Shown here: one piece after another, positions 26,221-34,922 of the stretch | Position numbering within the stretch: position 1 is the stretch's first letter | Layout: the number at the start of each line of letters is the position of its first letter | NCBI GenBank assembly: GCA_964507445.1 | Contig: CAZDQF010000004.1 | Coordinates: 258,032-322,031, forward strand | DNA length: 64,000 nucleotides | Direction of reading: 5' to 3' | Origin: GCA-2683135 sp964507445 | GTDB lineage: Bacteria > Planctomycetota > GCA-002687715 | The notes under the pieces: model-generated | Seen by the model: the letters and a program-made list of their open reading frames with translations, nothing else | What the model was told of the DNA's origin: nothing | The model's database searches: none | Translations under genes and position numbers: made by a program

Positions 26221-28062
26221 TCAGGTCTGCGCCTTGTAGAGCCGGGCGTACACCCCATCTCGGGTCATGAGCTGATCGTGGGTCCCCTGCTCCGCGATCC
26301 GACCGTCGTCCATCACCAGGATCAGGTCCGCGTCGACGACCGTGGAGAGCCGGTGCGCGATGACCAGCTTGGTCTTGCCCTTCAGGGAGTTGTCCAGGGC
26401 GTCCTGCACCGCCCGCTCCGACTCCGTATCCAGGTTGCTCGTGGCCTCGTCCAGGATGAGGAGGGAGGCATCCCGGAGCAGGGCCCGGGCGATGGTCAGA
26501 CGTTGCAGCTGCCCGCCGGAGAGGGCGTCGCCCCGCTCCCCGACGACCGAGTCGTAGCCTGAAGGCAAGGCGGCGATGACCTCGTGGATCTGCGCCGCGC
26601 GAGCCGCTGACTCGATCTCCGCCTTCGTCGCATCAGGGCAGCCGTAGCTGATGTTCTCCGCGACCGTGGCGTTGAACACGAACGGGTGCTGACCGACGAT
26701 GGCGATCTGCTCCAGGAGGCTGCGCGTGCGGATCTCCGAGAGCGGTATCCCGTCCACGATGATCCGCCCGGAGTCCGGGTCCCGGAAGCCCATCACGAGA
26801 TCCACGATGGTGGACTTGCCCGAGCCCGACGGCCCCACCAGGGCCACGGTGGCGCCCGCCGGGATCTGGAAGGAGACGTCTCTGAGGACCGGGGTGTCGG
26901 CGCCATCACCGCCTGGATACGCAAAGGACACCTGCTCGAAGGCGACGGAGCGCGTCACCGGCCCGAGCTCCGTGGCGCCGCCCCCGGACTCCTCCCCGGT
27001 CCGCTCGTCGAGGACTTCGAAGACCCTGCGGGCGGCCGCCATGGACGCCTGCCAGTCGTTGTGTCCGTTGGTGATCCGTCGCAGCGGCCGGTACACGGTG
27101 GCGAGGGCCACGAGGAACGCCCCGAACTCGTCGCTGCTCAGGCCCCACTCTTCGGTGATCACCAGAGAGCCGCCGACCGCCAGGGCGATGCCGAGGCTCA
27201 GGGCATACATGAGCACCATCAAGCCACGGGTCGCCGCCTTGGCGCTGGCCATCTTGGCCCGCCGCCGCAACCAGTCATCGTTCACGCGAGCGTAGCGCTG
27301 GCGCTCAAGATCCTCGGCGCCGAAGGCCTTCACGATCCGCAGACCGGAGAGGGTCTGATTCACCGCCTCAGATGCCTCCCCCAGGGAGACCAGGCTCTTG
27401 CCGCTCTGTCGGTGGGTCCAGCTGCCCAGCTTCGCCAGCCCCACCGCCAGGAACGGGAGCACCAGAGTGGAGGCCAGGGCCAGCCTCCAGTTCAGAACGA
27501 AGGCCGCCGCCGCCGCGAACACGAGGATCAACGGCTGCAGGGTGAGGTTGCTGAGCACCGCGACGGCGCCCAGCCGGGTCTGATCTGCGTCCACCGCGAA
27601 CCGGGACACCAGGTCTCCCACCTTGCGCTTGCTGAACCACCCCACCCGCACGCTGAGCACGCGGTCCATGAGGGAGCAGCGCAGGTCCCTGATGATCAAC
27701 GCAGCCATGTAGTGAGCGAAGAACAGGTGCCCGTAGTTGGCAGCAGCGCTGACGACCCCCACACCGAACAGGCACAGGACGATCAGCCCCAATCCAGCCA
27801 ACCTGGGCTCAGCGTCCTCGAAGCCGAGCCGCGCTGCCCAGGCGACGCCGGTCTGCTCGAACCAGCTGGAGATCGTGTCCGCCTGCGCGGTCCCGGTTTC
27901 CGGGAAGATCACCCCCACGGCTGCCTTGGCCAGGGCGATGGGGGCGGTCTCCGCCAGCGCCGTCAGGATCATGGCGGCCACCGCGGCCATCACCACGCCG
28001 CGATGCCTGGCGGCCCGCCTTAGCAAGCGACGGGTCAGCCCCAGGTCCGTGCCCAGGCTCAT
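26221..28062 (-). CDS. MsbA-like ABC exporter
   Basis: A 613-residue half-transporter with an N-terminal six-helix membrane domain and a C-terminal ATPase. Walker A GPSGSGKST lies near 410, the signature LSGGQLQRL near 514, and Walker B LLILDEATSNLD follows. The layout matches MsbA and related lipid or polysaccharide exporters and works as a homodimer. It diverges from the CDP-alcohol phosphatidyltransferase with 59 bp between starts. With the Lpt genes at 33.9-36.8 kb it could export lipid A or another envelope lipid. The substrate cannot be proven from sequence. Confidence 0.87.
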   Translation of the reverse strand: MSLGTDLGLTRRLLRRAARHRGVVMAAVAAMILTALAETAPIALAKAAVGVIFPETGTAQADTISSWFEQTGVAWAARLGFEDAEPRLAGLGLIVLCLFGVGVVSAAANYGHLFFAHYMAALIIRDLRCSLMDRVLSVRVGWFSKRKVGDLVSRFAVDADQTRLGAVAVLSNLTLQPLILVFAAAAAFVLNWRLALASTLVLPFLAVGLAKLGSWTHRQSGKSLVSLGEASEAVNQTLSGLRIVKAFGAEDLERQRYARVNDDWLRRRAKMASAKAATRGLMVLMYALSLGIALAVGGSLVITEEWGLSSDEFGAFLVALATVYRPLRRITNGHNDWQASMAAARRVFEVLDERTGEESGGGATELGPVTRSVAFEQVSFAYPGGDGADTPVLRDVSFQIPAGATVALVGPSGSGKSTIVDLVMGFRDPDSGRIIVDGIPLSEIRTRSLLEQIAIVGQHPFVFNATVAENISYGCPDATKAEIESAARAAQIHEVIAALPSGYDSVVGERGDALSGGQLQRLTIARALLRDASLLILDEATSNLDTESERAVQDALDNSLKGKTKLVIAHRLSTVVDADLILVMDDGRIAEQGTHDQLMTRDGVYARLYKAQT

Positions 28063-28121
28063 GCCACCCCCCTGGAACTTGCCAGCGTCAGAGAATCCTG
28101 GTTTCTTGCGCGGGCAATCAC

Positions 28122-29255
28122 ATGAGCACCAGCGCGGTCATCTCTCACAGCGTCCCCGTCAAGATCTGGGGTATCACACCGGCGGAGCGCCTCCGCAGAG
28201 CGCTCCGCAAGCAGGGCGTCACGGTGGTCCATGACGTGGAAGAGGTGCCCGCTGACAGCTCCTCCGTACTCCTCATCCGCGCGGATCAGGTCTACGACGA
28301 CCGGCTGCTGGAGGAGCTGCTGCGGCGCCCCGGTAGCGGCCTGCGGGCCGACGCCGCCCCGGAGGCCTCCGTCGTAGCCGCCCACCTCCAGCGGGAGCAG
28401 GCCAAGGACGGGCTCCGGAACGCCACCGGCGTCCCTCCCGACGAGCTGGTGGCCGAGCTGCGGCTCTCGCTCCTCAAGTCGCAGCCGCCGTTCGTGCTCC
28501 CGGTCACGGAGGCCACGCGACGGGACATCGAACGAAAGCTGTACGACGCGTCCTACAAGGGCATCACGGATCTCGTGACCAAGTGGTTCTGGCCGACACC
28601 GGCTCGCCTCGTCGTCAGAGGATGCGTCCGCCTCGGCGTCCAGCCCAACCACGTCACCATCGCCGGGTTCGGCCTCATGGTGGCGGCGCTCCTGCTGTTC
28701 CTGCGGGGCGCTTACGGGTGGGGGCTGGCGGCGGCCTGGGTCATGACCTTCTTCGACACCGTGGACGGCAAGCTGGCCCGGACGACCCTGACCTCCAGTT
28801 CCTTCGGGCACTGGCTCGACAAGTTGACGGACATCTTCCACCCGCCGTTCTGGTATCTGGCGTGGGGGATCGGGCTGGGCGCCCATGGCCACCAGTGGGC
28901 CGAGGCCCCGGTCTCGCAAGCAGCGCTCAACTGGAGCATCTTCGCCTTCTACGCCGGCGGACGCGTGGCGGAGGGACTGGCCGGCGGCATCATCCGAGGC
29001 GGCATCTTCGTCTGGCGGCCCCTGGACTCCGTATTCCGCCTCATAACCGCCCGCAGGAACACCTGCCTCCTCCTGCTGACAGGAGCGGCGCTGGCGGGAG
29101 AGCCGGAGCTGGGCCTCTACCTGGTGGCGGTCTGGACCGCCGCGACGACCCTCTTCCTTTGGCTGCGGCTCGGCCTGGCATGGGCCGCCTGGCGACCCGA
29201 CCGGCAGAAGCTCGACTCCTGGATGGCGCAGGCCCCCGGACGCGACTCCCGGTAA
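28122..29255 (+). CDS. CDP-alcohol phosphatidyltransferase with N-terminal extra domain
   Basis: A 377-residue protein. Residues ~1-125 are a soluble alpha/beta domain that looks like a degenerate nucleotidyltransferase. Residues ~150-377 form the membrane phosphatidyltransferase with the full motif DTVDGKLAR at 212, then G at 229, D at 233 and D at 237. This family joins a CDP-activated lipid or headgroup to an alcohol. The layout resembles the IPCT-DIPPS fusions of inositol-phosphate lipid pathways, although here an active cytidylyltransferase is separately encoded at 29311-30057. The ATG at 28122 is clear. The headgroup is unknown. Confidence 0.85.
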   Translation: MSTSAVISHSVPVKIWGITPAERLRRALRKQGVTVVHDVEEVPADSSSVLLIRADQVYDDRLLEELLRRPGSGLRADAAPEASVVAAHLQREQAKDGLRNATGVPPDELVAELRLSLLKSQPPFVLPVTEATRRDIERKLYDASYKGITDLVTKWFWPTPARLVVRGCVRLGVQPNHVTIAGFGLMVAALLLFLRGAYGWGLAAAWVMTFFDTVDGKLARTTLTSSSFGHWLDKLTDIFHPPFWYLAWGIGLGAHGHQWAEAPVSQAALNWSIFAFYAGGRVAEGLAGGIIRGGIFVWRPLDSVFRLITARRNTCLLLLTGAALAGEPELGLYLVAVWTAATTLFLWLRLGLAWAAWRPDRQKLDSWMAQAPGRDSR

Positions 29256-29270
29256 ACCGCGCTCGGCTGG

Positions 29271-29285
29271 CGCCGGAAGCCGGCG
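29271..29285. terminator. short hairpin between convergent genes
   Basis: CGCCGG-AAG-CCGGCG forms a 6-bp GC stem in the 55-bp gap between two converging genes. No T tract follows, so termination is only plausible. Confidence 0.35.
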
Positions 29286-29310
29286 GGGGCACCGTCGGAG
29301 GACGACCCCC

Positions 29311-30057
29311 TCAAGCACCTTCCGAAGCTGAACGGGCGCGCTTCCCGACGACCAGTGCAGCGTCATCCAGATCCGAAGGCGTGTCCACCTCCGCCCAGAG
29401 CAGCCCCTTGATACAAGCGGTGCTGACCACACCGGACTGAGCCAGCTCATCGATGGCGGACAGGTACCACTGCTCCAACGCTTCCGGCTTACGCACCATG
29501 CGCTCCAGGGCCCACCGGAATCGGGCAGCACCGTCACCGCGGAACAGCAGGACCCCGATGGACTCGGCCTGGGTCTCGCTCGGCCTCAGGTGTTTGCCGA
29601 TGCGCAGCATGCGGTCGCCGTCGAGCTTGACCCGCATGTCGTCATCGTCGTAGTCGTCCTTCTTGTCCACCGTAACCGTGATGGCGGCCGGAGGGGCTGC
29701 CAGCAGGCGCCTGATGATCTTCGCCTCGCACAGGGTGTCCCCGTTCATCAGCAGGAAATCGCCGTCCATCTCCGGGCAGGCCAGCCATGCGCTGGCCAGG
29801 TTGTCCGACACACCATGGAACGGGTTGTAGATCACCCGCACCCGGGAGCGCTCGGGGTGGCGGCTCAGCATGGCCTCCACGTGAGCGGCTCCATGGCCGA
29901 GGACCACGACGATCTCGTCGACGCCGGCTTCGCGAAGCGCCTCGATCTGCCAGTCCAGAATGGAGCGCCCGGACACGTTCAGCGCGCACTTGGGCACGTT
30001 GCGGGTCAGCGGCAACAAACGCCTGCCTTGGCCCGCGCTGAGGATCACAGCTTTCAA
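29311..30057 (-). CDS. LicC-like phospho-alcohol cytidylyltransferase candidate
   Basis: A 248-residue NTP-transferase. It begins MKAVILSAGQGRRLLPLT, the standard nucleotide-binding loop, followed by PKCALNVSGRSILD, YNPFHGVSDNLASAW and LMNGDT. The YNP...SDNLASAW pattern recalls LicC and inositol-1-phosphate cytidylyltransferases. The start is a TTG at 30057, fixed by GGAGAG seven bases upstream and by the exact family N-terminus. A TTG at 30072 would add five residues. It probably makes the CDP-alcohol or CDP-lipid used by the adjacent phosphatidyltransferase, although the two genes converge and are not one transcript. Confidence 0.82.
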   Translation of the reverse strand: MKAVILSAGQGRRLLPLTRNVPKCALNVSGRSILDWQIEALREAGVDEIVVVLGHGAAHVEAMLSRHPERSRVRVIYNPFHGVSDNLASAWLACPEMDGDFLLMNGDTLCEAKIIRRLLAAPPAAITVTVDKKDDYDDDDMRVKLDGDRMLRIGKHLRPSETQAESIGVLLFRGDGAARFRWALERMVRKPEALEQWYLSAIDELAQSGVVSTACIKGLLWAEVDTPSDLDDAALVVGKRARSASEGA

Positions 30058-30591
30058 GTCAACACTCTCCAACCAAGGGCAGCCCGCGATCCGCCGAGAA
30101 CCACTCGCGCGGCAGAGGCTTCGCCCTCCCCCTCACCGGCACGGCCACACCGCTCCGTTCACGAACGGGCCTCGATGAAGCAGCCCTGGCGGTCGCCCGC
30201 CGGCCAGGTGATTCCAACACATCCCGGCGACCGATGCTCGCTTCATCACGAAATGAAGCGGCGAGCAGTTCGCTGGTATGTGCACTCCGAGGCTCCCCGG
30301 ACGACTGTCGTATCGGAAGATCCACGGGTTGTTCTAACGGGGCCCGCGTGGGTTACCAGACCGAGGCCACAGCCCCCGAGAAAGGAACCGGCCAGCCCGG
30401 CTTCACGCGGGCCCGGGAGAGCCACCGCCACCGACGCCACCGGCATCAGGAAAACGGCGTATCTACCTGCAAAATAACGACATAGGGTGTGGGATCGTGC
30501 CTCGAAGCGGCCCATGGCCCGCTTGACGAAGCCACGCCAGAAACCGTCTCTCGAGACAAGACCCGGGCGCGAGGTCCGCACACCAACGGGC
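30058..30591. other. long non-coding spacer between two minus-strand genes
   Basis: These 534 bases contain no credible gene: translated frames are short, overlapping and unlike proteins. It is less GC-rich in places (around 30451-30485). It contains an 11-bp inverted repeat (30340-30414) and a minus-strand AGGTAGATA -10-like sequence (30468-30460). It would form a long leader of the cytidylyltransferase mRNA or hold an unrecognised RNA. Confidence 0.5.
30340..30414. repeat. 11-bp perfect inverted repeat with 53-base loop
   Basis: GGGCCCGCGTG (30340-30350) pairs perfectly with CACGCGGGCCC (30404-30414), extended inward by two possible G-U pairs. The loop can form smaller helices, for example GGTT with AACC. 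It may be part of a structured leader RNA. Confidence 0.4.
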
Positions 30592-31488
30592 TCAGGGATG
30601 CCCCGGGGGCCTTAGCGGACGACTGGAGCCAGCCCCAAAACCCCCCGCGTCGGCGCTGTACTCGCGCACCTGCTGCTCGATGGCCCAGTCTCCGGCCTCA
30701 TGGGTCAGGGTGTAGAGGTTGTACTGAGCGCTGCCGGAGCGAGCCTCGGATGTGGAAGCCGCCCCCAGCACCGGAGTGGGCCGCCCCGCGATGGTGGCCC
30801 AGTTCTCCAACGGACGGTGCGCATGCCCGTGGAGCAGCAGCTCGACGCCGTGACGCTCCAGGACCGAGCCGAGAGCGCGGGCGTCCGTCAGACGCTTGCG
30901 CCAACCCACGATGCCCTCCCGAGGAGGGTGATGGAGGAAGACGACCCGGAACCTGCCGTCGCGGCCGCACCTCTCCAGGACATCGTCCAGGCGCTCGAGT
31001 TGGCGTCGTCCCAGGGTCCCGGTTGCCAGGAAGACGCCCGTGGGGACAGCGGATGACAGGCCGATGAGGGCCAGATCTCCGACGGTCTGCAGGGTCGGAA
31101 ACGCTACCCCCGAATCCGCCGCCGGCATCCAATCAGACCACCGCTCGAGCGTCTGCGAGTGAGGGTCCGCTCTCGTGAGGTCGTGGTTGCCGGGGACCAG
31201 AGACACCGGAGCGCAGGTCGCCAGCCCGGCGAGCCACTGGCGCGCCTCCTCGTACTCCGTGGGCGTCCCCAGCTGGGTCATGTCTCCGGTGATCACCACC
31301 GCGTCGGGGTTCAGCTCGTGGAGGTCATGAACGGCGGCATCCAGGATCTCCCGGTCGTGCCTGCGACGCTTCTTCAGGCGCCAGGCCAGGAACGCGAGCG
31401 CCCGCTTGGGCGAGGTGAGGACCCGGCCACCCCACGGAGGGTCGGAGAGGTGAAGATCCGACAGGTGGGCGACCGTCACTTGTGCCAT
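30592..31488 (-). CDS. calcineurin-like metallophosphoesterase
   Basis: A 298-residue metallophosphatase with all metal-site motifs: HLSDLHL (DxH) near residue 8, VVITGDM (GD), PGNHD, LHHPP and LLLHGHAHRP (GHxH). The ATG at 31488 begins exactly at the first motif strand. No signal peptide is visible, so it is cytoplasmic. It diverges from the TAM41-like gene with about 120 bp between starts. Given the neighbours, it could dephosphorylate a phosphatidyl-alcohol phosphate or phospho-sugar, but nothing in the sequence fixes the substrate. Confidence 0.87.
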   Translation of the reverse strand: MAQVTVAHLSDLHLSDPPWGGRVLTSPKRALAFLAWRLKKRRRHDREILDAAVHDLHELNPDAVVITGDMTQLGTPTEYEEARQWLAGLATCAPVSLVPGNHDLTRADPHSQTLERWSDWMPAADSGVAFPTLQTVGDLALIGLSSAVPTGVFLATGTLGRRQLERLDDVLERCGRDGRFRVVFLHHPPREGIVGWRKRLTDARALGSVLERHGVELLLHGHAHRPLENWATIAGRPTPVLGAASTSEARSGSAQYNLYTLTHEAGDWAIEQQVREYSADAGGFGAGSSRPLRPPGHP

Positions 31489-31591
31489 TTGAACCTGCAA
31501 CTCCGCAGCGGACGGGATCGCCCCCCTGACGGGGCCGACCCACGCAGAACTGGTAACGGTTCTTATCACAAACCCGTAGGGGACCCCCGGA

Positions 31592-31602
31592 CTTGGTAGA
31601 TT
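31592..31602 (+). promoter_or_regulatory. extended -10-like element CTTGGTAGATT
   Basis: Identical to the element at 20675-20685. TAGATT ends four bases before GTG 31607 and seven before a second GTG at 31610. Transcription would therefore start at about the start codon, suggesting a leaderless mRNA. Confidence 0.4.
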
Positions 31603-31606
31603 CTGC

Positions 31607-32560
31607 GTGGTGACCGGCACATCACGAGAACCCGCCAGCTCCTCTCGGAGGCTGCAGGGACCGCGGGCGGAAGCCGCCGCGCTCCTCACCACCCGTGTCC
31701 GGGAACGCTTCGGAGACGTCGCCTGTGCGGTGCTCCTCTATGGCTCCGTGTTCCGGGACGGGCTGGACGTGGAGGACGGCCTGTTCGACGTGCTCGTGGT
31801 GGTGGATGGATACAGGGCCGCCTATGGAGGCTGGACCGGGCCGCTCTCGAACCGGCTGCTACCGCCCAACGTGTTCTACCTCGAGTGCTCGCTCGGAGAG
31901 CAGACCGTCAGGGCGAAGTACGCGGTCGTCTCGCGCCGCCAGCTGGACCGCTACACCAGCCGGACCTGCCTCCAGTCTTACTTCTGGGGCCGGCTGGCGC
32001 AGCCGGTGATCGTCACCTGGACCCGCGACCAGCAGGTCGAGCAGGACATCCGCTCCGCCCTGGACCAGGCCACCCTCACCTTCGCCAAGGCTGCCGCGTC
32101 ATTGATGACGGGGGAGTTCGACGCCGCGACGCTCTGGGAACGAGGCCTCTCCGCCAGCTACCGCACCGAGTTCCGCCCGGAGTCTTCGTCGCGGGCCCGG
32201 GCCCTCACGGAGCGGGACCTGGAGCATTACGAAGCGGCCAGCCGCGCCGCAGCGGAGGCCCTCGGCTGGTCCATACGGGAGCCTGACGACGACGTCCTGT
32301 TCACTCCGCCTCCGCGAACCCTCGGGCACCTGCGGGGACGCGCGGCGTGGTGGCTGAGGCGGGTTCAGGGACGGACGCTCCACGTGCTCCGTCTGATCAA
32401 GGCCACCCGCACCTTCAGGGGCGGCGTGGACTACCTGCTCTGGAAGATCGAACGCCACTCCGGCGTGAAGATGGAGGTGAGCGATCGGGTGCGGCGCTAC
32501 CCGCTGATCTTCGGCTGGGGGATGCTCTGGCGGCTCCGTCGCAAGGGGGGCTTCCGATAA
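31607..32560 (+). CDS. TAM41-like phosphatidate cytidylyltransferase candidate
   Basis: A 317-residue protein. LLYGSVF near residue 45 and FDVLVVVDGY match the nucleotidyltransferase core of TAM41, the mitochondrial CDP-diacylglycerol synthase. KYAVVSRRQLDRY near 104 followed by FWGRLAQPV near 128 matches TAM41's KYGVVS ... AGRLxKPV region. TAM41 is unrelated to the membrane enzyme CdsA. This protein would convert phosphatidate and CTP to CDP-diacylglycerol, fitting the phosphatidyltransferase nearby. Start GTG 31607 or 31610. The assignment rests on remembered family motifs and needs a profile search. Confidence 0.6.
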   Translation: MVTGTSREPASSSRRLQGPRAEAAALLTTRVRERFGDVACAVLLYGSVFRDGLDVEDGLFDVLVVVDGYRAAYGGWTGPLSNRLLPPNVFYLECSLGEQTVRAKYAVVSRRQLDRYTSRTCLQSYFWGRLAQPVIVTWTRDQQVEQDIRSALDQATLTFAKAAASLMTGEFDAATLWERGLSASYRTEFRPESSSRARALTERDLEHYEAASRAAAEALGWSIREPDDDVLFTPPPRTLGHLRGRAAWWLRRVQGRTLHVLRLIKATRTFRGGVDYLLWKIERHSGVKMEVSDRVRRYPLIFGWGMLWRLRRKGGFR

Positions 32561-32571
32561 CCGGCGCCAGC

Positions 32572-33354
32572 GTGGTGGCGGTGGTGCTGGCCGGCGAACG
32601 GCCGGGTCCGAACCCCCTCGCCGAGGCCAGCGGGGCCCCCTGCAAGGCGCTGCTCGAGGTCGGCGGGCGAGCGATGATCGACACCGTCGCGCGCGCCCTG
32701 TTGGCGTCCCGCTTCGTCGACCGGGTGGTCCTCTGCGGCCCCGAACAGCGCCTCATGGAGGACAGCCCGGTCCTCGACGCGCTGCTCGAAGACCAGAGGG
32801 TCCGCTGGGTGGCTCCCGCGGACACCCCGTCCGGCAGCGTGCGCGCATCCCTCGAGCCCCTTCCACCGGAGCAGGCCGTGCTCCTCACGACGGCGGACCA
32901 CGCTCTATTGACGACGGAGATCGTGGACAGCTTCGTCGCCCGATCGATGGACGCCGCCGCGGACCTGACCGTCGGGGTGACGACCCTCGGGCCCATCCTC
33001 CAGCTGTTCCCCAGCATGCGGAAGACCCGCTACCGTCTCCGCGGCGGCGATTGGTGCGGCTGCAACCTCTTCCTCCTGAAGGGCGGCCGGGCCCGCAGGG
33101 TGCCTGAGTTCTGGGGGCGTGTGGAGGCCTTGCGCAAGCGCCCGCTGAAGGCGGCGCGGTTGATCGGCTGGAGCTTCCTGGTCCGCTACCTGCTCCGTTC
33201 CATGACCCTCCACCAGGCGACCACCCACATCGGGCGGCGAGCCGGTGCGGAGATCCGGCCGGTGGAGCTGGACGAACCGCGGGCCGGGGTGGACGTCGAC
33301 TCCGTCGATGATTGGCGCATCGTCGAGGCCCATCTGACCGAGTCCGACTCCTGA
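32572..33354 (+). CDS. MobA-like nucleotidyltransferase
   Basis: A 260-residue NTP-transferase-fold protein. VVAVVLAGERPG, then GAPCKALLEVGGRAMID, is the nucleotide-binding loop (the usual LAGGxGxR is altered), and LTTADHALLT supplies the metal-binding Asp. It starts at GTG 32572, 11 bp after the TAM41-like stop, so the two are co-transcribed. A ribosome binding site is not well placed: GGGGGG ends 21 bases upstream. It may activate a sugar or alcohol phosphate for the lipid pathway, or add a nucleotide to the product of its partner. The specific substrate is unknown. Confidence 0.7.
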   Translation: MVAVVLAGERPGPNPLAEASGAPCKALLEVGGRAMIDTVARALLASRFVDRVVLCGPEQRLMEDSPVLDALLEDQRVRWVAPADTPSGSVRASLEPLPPEQAVLLTTADHALLTTEIVDSFVARSMDAAADLTVGVTTLGPILQLFPSMRKTRYRLRGGDWCGCNLFLLKGGRARRVPEFWGRVEALRKRPLKAARLIGWSFLVRYLLRSMTLHQATTHIGRRAGAEIRPVELDEPRAGVDVDSVDDWRIVEAHLTESDS

Positions 33355-33448
33355 GGGGTCGTCACCGGATGAGACCCGCAGGCTCAGCGCGAGGGCGCAC
33401 AGGAAGGTCACCGAATCCGTTATCCTGGACCCCTGAGGAGCCTCGCCC

Positions 33449-33874
33449 ATGAACGAGACCATGACACGGTTCGGATACCCGGAGTCCCTGATCCGGGAGA
33501 GCGATCACTGGGTGGTGCTCCTACGCCCCAAGCAGGTGACGCTGGGCGCCCTGGTGCTCGTCCACACGGGGGAAGCGAAGGAGTTCTCCGATATCCCTCC
33601 GGCGGCGTTCGCCGAGCTGCACGACGTCATCGGTGATCTGGAAGGCAGGCTCAGCAGCACCTTCGGATACGACAAGATCAACTACCTCATGCTGATGATG
33701 GTGGACCCGGACGTTCACTTCCACGTCATCCCCCGCTACGAGAGCGCCCCGGTGTTCAACGACACCGAGTTCCCCGACCACGGCTGGCCAGGCCCGCCTC
33801 AGCTGACGTCCTGGACCGAGGTGTCGGAACCCGACGCGGCCGCGATTCGCCAGGCGCTCATCTCAGCCGGCTGA
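33449..33874 (+). CDS. HIT-family hydrolase
   Basis: A 141-residue HIT-superfamily protein. The signature DVHFHVIPRY near residue 97 has the two C-terminal histidines of the HxHxH triad. The first His is replaced by Asp, a variant I recall in bacterial Ap4A-hydrolase-like members. The middle His is the expected nucleophile. The ATG follows AGGAG by eight bases, and a TATCCT -10-like element lies 23 bp upstream. It overlaps the lptG-like gene tail to tail by 17 bp. It probably hydrolyses dinucleoside polyphosphates or nucleotide adducts in the cytoplasm. Confidence 0.8.
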   Translation: MNETMTRFGYPESLIRESDHWVVLLRPKQVTLGALVLVHTGEAKEFSDIPPAAFAELHDVIGDLEGRLSSTFGYDKINYLMLMMVDPDVHFHVIPRYESAPVFNDTEFPDHGWPGPPQLTSWTEVSEPDAAAIRQALISAG

Positions 33875-34922
33875 TCATCAGGATCGCCACGCACAGGGTC
33901 AGCACCGCAGGCGCCACGGCGACGACCGCCGGGTCCAGATCCAGCAGCGCCCCCAGGTAGGCGATGGCCTGCACCGCGAAGTGGGCCAGCACGCCGATCA
34001 CCGCACCGAGGCCCAACCGGCGACCGATGCCCCCGACCCCTCCCGTGCCGTAGGCGAAGGGGACCGCCAGACAGACCATGGCCATCATCAGGAAAGGAGC
34101 GGTCAGCTTCTGCCACAGGCTGCCACGGACCTGGACCCCGGTGGCCAGCGTGGCTCCGCCGGACGACTCTCGCCAGAGGCGGCTGACAGAGAGGGTGTTG
34201 GGTGGACTGATCAGCAAGGAGACGCTGCGCGAGCTCAAGGGCGAGGGGATCTCGTAACGCGGCATCAGCTCTGAACCCTGCTCGTCTCCTCCCATCCGGT
34301 CTCGCCGCACATCCGTCAGCTCCCAGCGGCCGAGGGAGAGGATCCGGGCGGTGGACGCACGGAGCACCTCGTCCACGCTGCCGTCGGAGCGGAAGCCGTA
34401 CAGCTGGAGGTCCTCCAGCAGTCCGTCCGGCCGCACGGCGCCGACCCGGACGATGGAGCGCCCGTCCCGGAGCCACACCGCCTGCTCCGTGAGGGCCGCG
34501 TCCGGCCCGCGATGGCTCACCCGCTTGATGCGAGCCGCCTCCTGGCTCAGGGGTGGTATGACCAGCTCCGCCAGCACCGCCATGAGCAGCACGAGGGGCA
34601 GCGCCGCGACCACGAGGGCACCCGCCACACGAAACGGCGAGATGCCCGAGGCTCGCAGCACCACCAGCTCGTTCCGGGTAGCGAGGCCTCCCAGACCGAG
34701 GACGCCACCGATGAGAGCGCTCACCGCCAACAGGTCGAACGCCCGCTCAGGCGCCGAGAGGCCCACCACCGCGACGGCGTCGACGAATCCGTAGCGCCCC
34801 TCCCCTACGTCTCCGAGCTCGTCCACGAGGGCGGCGAGGCTCACCAGCGCCACCACGGCCACCAACGTCAGCACGACGCCGCCGAGCAGGGCGCGGGCCA
34901 GGTACGCGCTCAGGATCATCAT
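33858..34922 (-). CDS. lptG: LPS-export permease LptG
   Basis: A 354-residue YjgP/YjgQ-family permease. MMILSAYLARALLGG opens the first helix. There are three N-terminal and three C-terminal helices around a periplasmic beta-jellyroll domain (~135-270), as in LptF/LptG. Start ATG 34922 overlaps the TGA of the lptF-like gene (ATGA). With LptF it forms the inner-membrane channel that extracts lipopolysaccharide, powered by LptB at 36043-36762. LptF versus LptG is assigned by gene order and N-terminus and could be swapped. Confidence 0.82.
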   Translation of the reverse strand: MMILSAYLARALLGGVVLTLVAVVALVSLAALVDELGDVGEGRYGFVDAVAVVGLSAPERAFDLLAVSALIGGVLGLGGLATRNELVVLRASGISPFRVAGALVVAALPLVLLMAVLAELVIPPLSQEAARIKRVSHRGPDAALTEQAVWLRDGRSIVRVGAVRPDGLLEDLQLYGFRSDGSVDEVLRASTARILSLGRWELTDVRRDRMGGDEQGSELMPRYEIPSPLSSRSVSLLISPPNTLSVSRLWRESSGGATLATGVQVRGSLWQKLTAPFLMMAMVCLAVPFAYGTGGVGGIGRRLGLGAVIGVLAHFAVQAIAYLGALLDLDPAVVAVAPAVLTLCVAILMISRLR

